Of a DNA stretch of 27,928 nucleotides, positions 22,850-27,928 are shown in pieces. This stretch comes from CAIPVR01 sp049316905 (GTDB lineage: Bacteria > Actinomycetota > Acidimicrobiia > Acidimicrobiales > Microtrichaceae), in NCBI GenBank assembly GCA_049316905.1, contig JBMOJH010000044.1:1-27928 (forward strand). The letters run 5' to 3'. Each line of letters opens with the position of its first letter. The stretch's first letter is position 1. Position numbers and translations under genes: made by a program. A model generated the notes under the pieces. The model had not been told where the DNA came from, did not search any database, and saw only the letters and a list, made by a program, of their open reading frames with translations.

Positions 22850-23623
22850 ATGGCCGACGTGCGCGACCTGGGCCCGATCGAGGGGCGGGAGGTGCCCCCG
22901 AACTGGGCACCCCGCCAGGCGCCCGTGCCCGATGCCGTCCCGCCGCCGAACGTCCCGCCGCCCGCGGGTCCGCCCACCGGGTCGCCGGCCCCGCCCAACT
23001 GGGCTCCGCCCACCGGGTCACCCCTGCCCGCCCCGGCGCCCGGGCCGCTGCCCGCCCTGCCGTCGCCGGCCGCGGTGCGCGACGAGACCGTCCAGGCCCT
23101 CCGCGACATCCGTGAGGCGCACCGGCGCGGCCCCAAGCCGAACCAGCGGCCGCTGCCGCAGTGGGTGAAGCGGCTCGCGTGGGTGCTCGACGACTCGATC
23201 CCGGTGCCCGCCACGGGCGGCCGGCGGGTCGGCCTCGACGGCATCCTCACCTTCGTGCCCGGCATCGGCGACGCGGCGGGTGTGGTGCTGTCGATGGTGG
23301 TGGTGCTCGCCGGGGTGGGTGCCGGGGTGTCGCTGCCCACCACGCTGCGCATGCTGCTGAACGTCGGCCTCGAGGGGCTGGTCGGTCTCGTACCCTTCGG
23401 CGGGGCGCTGTTCGACCTGGCGTACAAGGCCAACAACCGCAACGTCCGGCTCATCGAGCGCGATCTGGCCGACCGGCGCGGCACGCGGCGGTCGAGCCTG
23501 GCGGTGCTGGCCCTCGCAGTGCTCACCGTGATCATCGGCGCGCTGATGACGCTCCTCGCCTTCATGGCGGGGATCGCGCTCTTCGCGTGGTTCCTCTACT
23601 GGCTCGCGGGCCGGTTGGGCTGA
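22850..23623 (+). CDS. DUF4112 membrane protein with proline-rich N-terminus
   Basis: This 257-residue protein carries the DUF4112 region: LDDSIPVPATGGRRVGLDG, then VPGIGDAAGVVLSM, LPTTLRMLLNVGLEGLVGLVPFGG (in part), and FDLAYKANNRNVRLIERDL. Hydrophobic stretches lie within this region and at the C-terminus (about 215-250), giving three or four membrane passes. The first 75 residues are Pro/Ala/Gly-rich with a repeated PPNWAP element (PPNWAPR, PPNWAPPTGSP) that looks like a flexible or protein-binding arm. The function of DUF4112 is unknown. An in-frame ATG at 22841 would add three residues. It sits between the LLM gene and tetR. Confidence 0.82.
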   Translation: MADVRDLGPIEGREVPPNWAPRQAPVPDAVPPPNVPPPAGPPTGSPAPPNWAPPTGSPLPAPAPGPLPALPSPAAVRDETVQALRDIREAHRRGPKPNQRPLPQWVKRLAWVLDDSIPVPATGGRRVGLDGILTFVPGIGDAAGVVLSMVVVLAGVGAGVSLPTTLRMLLNVGLEGLVGLVPFGGALFDLAYKANNRNVRLIERDLADRRGTRRSSLAVLALAVLTVIIGALMTLLAFMAGIALFAWFLYWLAGRLG

Positions 23624-23643
23624 GCGGCCCCGCGGGCGGCCGG

Positions 23644-23649
23644 TAGCCT
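23644..23649 (+). promoter_or_regulatory. -10 box placed for a leaderless tetR transcript
   Basis: TAGCCT ends 8 nt before the ATG at 23658 with no ribosome-binding site in between. The CTGACG-type operator seen twice elsewhere in the window is absent here, so autoregulation through that site is not apparent. Confidence 0.35.
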
Positions 23650-23657
23650 CGGCGCCC

Positions 23658-24335
23658 ATGCCGCCCGCTGCCGATCACGCCACGGATCCCGCGGACCTGC
23701 GGGCCGTGGACGGTCGCGTCCCCGGCCGCCGGGGCCTCGCCACCCGGGCCCGCCTGCTCGACCAGACCCGGGAGCTGCTCGGCACCACGTCGTACCGCGA
23801 CCTCAAGGTGGTCGACATCGCCCGCGCGGCGGGCACCTCGCCCGCGACCTTCTACCAGTACTTCCCCGATGCGGAGTCGGCCCTCCAGGCCCTGGCCGAC
23901 GAGCTGGTGGGGGAGGGGAGGGCCCGGCTGATCGCACCGGTGAAGGAGGGGCCGTGGTCGGGCCGGGCCGCCTACGACACCTGCGTGCGGATCGCGTCGG
24001 CCTTCCTCGACTTCTGGGACGAGCACCGTGCCCTGCTCGCCGTGATCGACCTGGCCGCCACCGAGGGCGACCAGCGCTTCCGCGAGATCCGCGTCCGGCT
24101 GCTCAACTCGTTCACCGAGGCCGTCGCGGACGTGATCGAGGAGCAGAAGGCGGCGGGCCGCGTGCCGGCGGACCTCGACCCGTTCGCCTCTGCGTCGGTG
24201 CTCGTGGCGATGCTGGCACAGGTCTCGGGCCACCACTACGGCATCGAGCGGTACGGCACCACCACCGAGGAGATCCGCCGGGCGCTGGCCCGCCTCCTCT
24301 ACTCCGGCGTGACCGGCCGGAAGCCCCCGGGCTGA
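23658..24335 (+). CDS. TetR-family transcriptional regulator
   Basis: This 225-residue protein has the TetR DNA-binding domain at about 27-75: TRARLLDQTRELL, then the helix-turn-helix YRDLKVVDIARAAGTSPATFYQYFPD (quoted in part; the recognition helix ends in TFYQYF). The C-terminal helical ligand domain is variable, as usual. TetR proteins of this kind near fatty-acid genes normally repress and respond to an acyl-CoA. It lies 74 bp upstream of the acyl-CoA dehydrogenase operon, whose promoter has a clear inverted repeat of a length suited to TetR. The first CoA-transferase gene, 3 kb upstream, has the same repeat. It is the only DNA-binding regulator in the window and thus the best candidate for both sites. 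Confidence 0.9.
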   Translation: MPPAADHATDPADLRAVDGRVPGRRGLATRARLLDQTRELLGTTSYRDLKVVDIARAAGTSPATFYQYFPDAESALQALADELVGEGRARLIAPVKEGPWSGRAAYDTCVRIASAFLDFWDEHRALLAVIDLAATEGDQRFREIRVRLLNSFTEAVADVIEEQKAAGRVPADLDPFASASVLVAMLAQVSGHHYGIERYGTTTEEIRRALARLLYSGVTGRKPPG

Positions 24336-24367
24336 GGGCGGCTGGGCGTCGCGGGCCCCCTGACGTC

Positions 24368-24391
24368 TAGAATCTGACGGTCCGTCAGATT
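24368..24391 (+). promoter_or_regulatory. TetR-type operator overlapping the -10 box of the acyl-CoA dehydrogenase operon
   Basis: AATCTGACG (24371-24379) and CGTCAGATT (24383-24391) are perfect complements around GTC. TAGAAT (24368-24373), the candidate -10, overlaps the left arm. The core is identical to the dyad at 20540-20558. The start codon is at 24410 after a GGGAG ribosome-binding site. Confidence 0.7.
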
Positions 24392-24409
24392 TTCGAGTCG
24401 GGAGCCACC

Positions 24410-25633
24410 ATGGACTTCGAGTTCTCCCCGGAGCAGCAGGCGTTCGCGAAGGAGGTCGAGGCCTTCCTCGACGACCACGACGACCCGGACATCTTCGACG
24501 TCACCCGGGAGAACATGGCCCAGATCGTGGACACCCCCGAGCGGCGTGCGTTCATGAAGGAGCTCGGCCACAAGGGCTGGCTCGGGATCACCTGGCCGGA
24601 GGAGTACGGCGGCCAGGACGGCGAGGGCGTCTACGAGTACATCCTCAACGAGCAGCTCGCCGGCCGCGGCGGCCCGCAGATCGGCAAGGGCGTCGGGATC
24701 ATCGGCAAGACCCTCATCGCCCACGGCTCGGACTTCCTCAAGGACGAGTTCCTCCCGAAGATCCTCGAGAACGACGTGGAGTTCGCGGTCGGCTACTCCG
24801 AGCCCAACGCCGGCTCCGATGCCGCGTCCATGCGGCTCAAGGCGGAGCGCCACACCACCGAGGACGGCCGCACCGGCTGGCTGCTCAACGGCCAGAAGAC
24901 CTGGACCACCTCCGCGCACTTCGCCGAGTGGTACTGGCTCGGCACCCGGACCGATCCCGACAACAAGCACATGGGCATCACCCTGATGCTGGTCCCCCTC
25001 GACCAGGAGGGCATCACCATCAACGGGCTGTGGACGATCGGCAACGACGAGCGCACCAACGAGGTGTTCATCGACAACGTGTTCGTCCCCGACGAGTACG
25101 TCGTCGGTGAGGTGAACAAGGGCTTCGTCTACATCTCCCAGGCGCTCGACCTCGAGCGCTTCACCATGTTCACCTACAGCCCGATCAAGCAGCGCCTCGA
25201 CGTGCTCACCGACTGGGTGCGCACCGCCGAGCGCGACGGCGAGCCGGTGAAGGACGACCCGGTCGTGCGCTCCGAGATGGCGAACCTCCACACCGAGGCC
25301 GAGGTGGCCCGCGTGATGGGCCTCAAGTTCGTGACCGAGGCCGTGAAGGTGGAGCACAAGTCGAAGGCCGGCGAGCCGTTCCAGCCGCCCACGGTGGTCG
25401 CCTCGGAGTACAAGCTCTTCGCGACCGAGTTCTCCAAGCGCCTCGCCAACGCCTCGATGGACATCGGCGGCGCCGGCGCCCAGCTGCGGGTGGGCACCGA
25501 GGACGCCCCGATGGAGGGTCGTTCCGAGTCGACCTACCGCTACACCGTGATCGACACGATCGGCGGCGGTTCCTCGGAGATCCAGAAGAACATCATCGCC
25601 CGCCGCGGGCTGGGCCTCCCCAAGAACTTCTGA
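24410..25633 (+). CDS. Acyl-CoA dehydrogenase
   Basis: This 407-residue flavoenzyme catalyses alpha,beta-dehydrogenation of an acyl-CoA and passes electrons to ETF. Features are the N-terminal helical domain (FAKEVEAFLDDH, LGITWPEEYGG), the FAD/substrate loop FAVGYSEPNAGSDAASM at about 125-141, and the C-terminal IGGGSSEIQKNIIARRGLGLP. The usual medium-chain catalytic Glu near the C-terminus is replaced by Gly. Glu249 in ALDLERF instead matches the catalytic Glu of isovaleryl-CoA-type enzymes, which suits branched substrates. A GGGAG site precedes the ATG. It is the first gene of the operon with the racemase and two hydratase subunits, under the inverted-repeat operator. Confidence 0.93.
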   Translation: MDFEFSPEQQAFAKEVEAFLDDHDDPDIFDVTRENMAQIVDTPERRAFMKELGHKGWLGITWPEEYGGQDGEGVYEYILNEQLAGRGGPQIGKGVGIIGKTLIAHGSDFLKDEFLPKILENDVEFAVGYSEPNAGSDAASMRLKAERHTTEDGRTGWLLNGQKTWTTSAHFAEWYWLGTRTDPDNKHMGITLMLVPLDQEGITINGLWTIGNDERTNEVFIDNVFVPDEYVVGEVNKGFVYISQALDLERFTMFTYSPIKQRLDVLTDWVRTAERDGEPVKDDPVVRSEMANLHTEAEVARVMGLKFVTEAVKVEHKSKAGEPFQPPTVVASEYKLFATEFSKRLANASMDIGGAGAQLRVGTEDAPMEGRSESTYRYTVIDTIGGGSSEIQKNIIARRGLGLPKNF

Positions 25634-25645
25634 GACGGCACGGCG

Positions 25646-26815
25646 ATGGGTGAGTCGGCAGCGCTGACGGGCGTGCGCGTCCTGGACCTGGCCACGGTCG
25701 GGCCCGCGGCGCGCGCCTCGCGCATCCTCGCCGACTACGGGGCGGACGTGGTGAAGGTCGGTGCGGTGCCCCGTGCCGGCGCCGTACAGATCACCCCGCC
25801 GCACTACGCCTACTCGGGCAACCGGGGGATGCGGCGGGCGCTGTTCGACCTGAAGTCCGACGGCGGTCGCTCGGCGTTCCTGGCGCTGGCCGACGGCGCG
25901 GACGTGCTCATCGAGTCGTTCCGCCCCGGCGTGGCCGACCGTCTCGGCATCGGCTGGGAGGCCACCTCGGCCCGCAACCCGCGGCTCGTGTACTGCTCCA
26001 CCTCCGGCTTCGGCCAGACGGGTCCGCGGTCGGCCTGGGCCGGCCACGACGTGAACTACCTCGGCGTGGGTGGCTTCCTCGACTGCACCGGCCGGCGCGC
26101 GGACGGGCGCCCCGCCCTGCCCGGCGCCACGGTGGCCGACATCGCGGCGGGCGGGATGCAGGCGGCGATGTCGGTCATGGCCGCGCTCCTCGAGCGGGAG
26201 CACACCGGCGCCGGCCGCCACCTCGACGTGTCGATCGCCGACGGTGTGCTCGCCATGATGAGCCTCTACGCGGACGAGTACCTGGCCACCGGCACGCAAC
26301 CCGGTCCCGGCCACTACATCCTCACCGGTCGCTACGCCTGCTACGACGTCTACGAGTGCGCGGACGGCCGGTTCGTGAGCGTGGGCGCGATCGAGCCGCA
26401 GTTCTGGGCGAACCTCTGCCGGCTGCTCGGCCTCGATCAGTACGCGTCGGCCCAGACCGACGACGCGGCGCAGGACGAGATCCGCGCTGCGCTCGCTGCG
26501 GCGTTCGCCGCGCGCACCCGCGACGAGTGGGTCGCGGAGCTCGGTCCGGCCGACACGTGCGTCGCCCCCGTCAACACGGTGGCCGAGGCGGTGGCCGACG
26601 AGCAGTACACGGCCCGTGGCGCGGTCGCCGATGCCCACCACCCGACCGCGGGTGACTTCCGCCAGCTGGCGCCGATCTGGGCGGGCACGTTGCCCCCCGA
26701 CGGGCCGTACGAGGTGCCCGACGGCACGTCGACCCAGACCGCCGAGCTGTTGGTGGCCGCCGGCGTGGCGGCGGAGCGGGTGGCCGGGCTCGAGGCGGCC
26801 GGAGAGGTGGTGTGA
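25646..26815 (+). CDS. Alpha-methylacyl-CoA racemase-like protein (class III CoA-transferase superfamily)
   Basis: This 389-residue protein begins with the CoA-transferase superfamily fold (VRVLDLATVGP, YGADVVKV) but has the racemase signatures. AGHDVNYLGVGG carries His134, VADIAAGGMQ carries Asp165, and VGAIEPQFW carries Glu250. These are the equivalents, at almost constant offset, of His126, Asp156 and Glu241 of the Mycobacterium tuberculosis racemase MCR. The enzyme would interconvert (2R)- and (2S)-2-methylacyl-CoAs, needed before stereospecific acyl-CoA dehydrogenases can act on methyl-branched or sterol side-chain acids. Asp199 in SIADG is also present, so CoA-transferase activity remains possible. 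It starts 12 bp after the dehydrogenase gene and its stop overlaps the next start (GTGA). Confidence 0.82.
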   Translation: MGESAALTGVRVLDLATVGPAARASRILADYGADVVKVGAVPRAGAVQITPPHYAYSGNRGMRRALFDLKSDGGRSAFLALADGADVLIESFRPGVADRLGIGWEATSARNPRLVYCSTSGFGQTGPRSAWAGHDVNYLGVGGFLDCTGRRADGRPALPGATVADIAAGGMQAAMSVMAALLEREHTGAGRHLDVSIADGVLAMMSLYADEYLATGTQPGPGHYILTGRYACYDVYECADGRFVSVGAIEPQFWANLCRLLGLDQYASAQTDDAAQDEIRAALAAAFAARTRDEWVAELGPADTCVAPVNTVAEAVADEQYTARGAVADAHHPTAGDFRQLAPIWAGTLPPDGPYEVPDGTSTQTAELLVAAGVAAERVAGLEAAGEVV

Positions 26816-27369
26816 CCGTGCCGGACCCGACGACCGACACGACCGCGACGGCTGCGGACGACGGCGTACCCGAGGACGTGGTGGCCAGCTACGGGGTGAG
26901 CCAGTACCCGGAGACGGCCACGTTCGACGTGGAGTACAGCTACGCGTACAACACGCTCGCCGCCACGCAGAACGGCAACCCGCTCTACTGGGACGAGGCC
27001 GTGGCCGACGATCTGACCGGTGGCCGGATCCTGCCGCCCACCACGTTGTCGCTGTGGATGCGCCCCCACTTCTGGGAGCCGGGCGCGGCCGGCGAACAGG
27101 TGGCGCTGAAGGTGCACTTCGACCTGAAGGCCCGCTTCGACCTGCCCGAGGCGGTGATGACCGACAACACGATCACGTTCCTCGAGCCGGTGCGCAGCGG
27201 TGACCGGATCTCCAACTCGCAGATCCTGCGGTCGGTGTCCGGACCCAAGACCACCAAGCTCGGCACAGGGCGGTTCTGGGTGATCGACGTGGAGTTCCGC
27301 AACCAGCGCGACGAGGTGGTCGGCGTGGAGTCCTACACCGGCTTCGGCTACCGGCGGGCGGCGTCATGA
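26812..27369 (+). CDS. FAS1-like/MaoC-type dehydratase subunit, probably non-catalytic
   Basis: This 185-residue single-hotdog protein resembles the N-terminal MaoC/FAS1-like dehydratase domain: YSYAYNTLAATQNGNPLYWDEAVA, then GRILPPTTLSLWM and a beta-rich second half (DNTITFLEPVRSGDRI). At the position where active MaoC hydratases have Asp-x-x-x-x-His, this protein reads NGNPLYWD, so both catalytic residues are missing (Asn and Tyr instead). It probably pairs with the next gene product as the structural subunit of a heteromeric enoyl-CoA hydratase, as in mycobacterial HadA/HadB and ChsH1/ChsH2. The GTG start overlaps the racemase stop. A GTG at 26818 is an alternative. Confidence 0.82.
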   Translation: MTVPDPTTDTTATAADDGVPEDVVASYGVSQYPETATFDVEYSYAYNTLAATQNGNPLYWDEAVADDLTGGRILPPTTLSLWMRPHFWEPGAAGEQVALKVHFDLKARFDLPEAVMTDNTITFLEPVRSGDRISNSQILRSVSGPKTTKLGTGRFWVIDVEFRNQRDEVVGVESYTGFGYRRAAS

Positions 27370-27863
27370 GCGCCTCGGCCCCGGTGCTCGCCGCGGACGT
27401 GGCGGTCGGCGACACGCTGCCCACCCTCGCTGTCGAGGTCACGCCCACGACCGTCGTGCTCGGTGCGCTGGCGAGCCGCGACTGGCGGCCCATGCACCAC
27501 GACTACAAGTTCGCGACCGAGCGCAACGGCGTGGCCGACATCTTCCTCAACACCCCGAACCAGGCCGCATGGTTCGAGCGGTTCGTCACCGACTGGACCG
27601 GCCCGCGGGGCCGGATCGGTCGGATGACCTTCCGCATGCGCGACTCGGTGTTCCCCGGCGACCGGATGGTCTTCTCGGCCACGGTCACCGGCACCTCCAC
27701 CGACGACGAGGGCTGCGCGTGGGCGGAGCTCGACATCACGCTCACCGCAGCCGGCGACGGTCGCCCCGAGCGCACCTGCACCACCTGCTCGGCCCGGGTG
27801 GCCCTGCCGGTGGATCCCGACGACAACCCCTGGGCCCGCCGCGGCCCGGCCTGGCGGCCCTGA
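27366..27863 (+). CDS. MaoC-type enoyl-CoA hydratase subunit, catalytic
   Basis: This 165-residue hotdog protein has the hydratase motif SRDWRPMHHD: Asp and His five residues apart, the catalytic pair of (R)-specific enoyl-CoA hydratases. FLNTPNQAAWFERFVTDW forms the overhang-like helix. It ends in WARRGPAWRP and TGA. Its start overlaps the previous stop as ATGA. With the non-catalytic partner upstream it would hydrate the enoyl-CoA made by the dehydrogenase of the same operon. The last four codons, including the stop, lie in the first copy of a tandem repeat that continues to the end of the window. Confidence 0.85.
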   Translation: MSASAPVLAADVAVGDTLPTLAVEVTPTTVVLGALASRDWRPMHHDYKFATERNGVADIFLNTPNQAAWFERFVTDWTGPRGRIGRMTFRMRDSVFPGDRMVFSATVTGTSTDDEGCAWAELDITLTAAGDGRPERTCTTCSARVALPVDPDDNPWARRGPAWRP

Positions 27864-27928
27864 GCCAAGGGCAGCCTGGCGGCCCTGAGCCAAGGGCAGC
27901 CTGGCGGCCCTGAGCCAAGGGCAGCCTG
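27850..27928 (+). repeat. 25-bp tandem repeat starting at the stop codon of the last gene
   Basis: Three complete copies (27850-27874, 27875-27899, 27900-27924) and the first four bases of a fourth are identical. Each contains a TGA in the original frame and a small GCCCT/AGGGC hairpin with a GAGCCA loop. The first copy overlaps the 3' end of the hydratase gene. The array runs off the window. Confidence 0.9.

Noticed and set aside
24299..26641. 780-codon open frame on the minus strand
   Set aside because: It is antisense to the acyl-CoA dehydrogenase and racemase genes, which have clear family motifs; its translation is His/Val/Leu/Arg-rich low complexity.
27850..27928. CRISPR array
   Set aside because: The repeats are directly adjacent with no variable spacers.

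Overview
The window is very GC-rich, with codon use typical of a high-GC actinobacterium. Several features point to Actinomycetota, plausibly an Acidimicrobiia-like lineage: an F420-type LLM oxidoreductase, a SepX/GlpR-type membrane protein beside moaC, TAGxxT -10 boxes placed 6-8 nt before start codons (leaderless style), and a heteromeric hotdog hydratase pair. Taxonomy is inferred from gene content only. There is no gene-free stretch longer than about 225 bp.

Left part (1-6250). A secreted NodB-type polysaccharide deacetylase faces an SGNH-hydrolase lipoprotein. moaA converges on a sulfotransferase-like gene. A family I CoA-transferase (4-hydroxybutyrate/acetate type) is divergent from moaC. 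moaC is followed by a SepX/GlpR-like membrane protein with unusual promoter-region dyads, then tRNA-Ala(CGC). moaA and moaC together make the pterin precursor of molybdenum cofactor.

Middle part, minus strand (6390-14304). A prepilin peptidase lies upstream of a tightly coupled three-gene operon: a surface-anchored secreted protein, a membrane-anchored type I periplasmic-binding protein, and a single 1,271-residue polypeptide. That polypeptide fuses both permeases and both ATPases of a branched-chain-amino-acid-type ABC importer.

Middle part, second minus-strand operon (14402-17298). A phytanoyl-CoA-dioxygenase-family protein, an acyl-CoA synthetase and a DUF4262 protein overlap or abut. Divergent from them is a multicopper oxidase with an extra N-terminal blue-copper domain, then a secreted protein of a recognisable but uncharacterised family.

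Right part, plus strand (20603-27863). This is an acyl-CoA catabolism region: a class III CoA-transferase overlapping an LLM oxidoreductase, a DUF4112 membrane protein, a TetR regulator, and an operon of acyl-CoA dehydrogenase, alpha-methylacyl-CoA racemase-like protein (catalytic His/Asp/Glu retained) and two hotdog hydratase subunits. The same near-perfect inverted repeat (ATCTGACG-N3-CGTCAGAT) overlaps the -10 box of both the first CoA-transferase gene and the acyl-CoA dehydrogenase operon. With tetR between them this suggests a local regulon. With the PhyH/acyl-CoA synthetase operon, the set would suit breakdown of methyl-branched or isoprenoid acyl-CoAs, but the substrate is inferred. The window stops inside a 25-bp tandem repeat that starts at the last stop codon.
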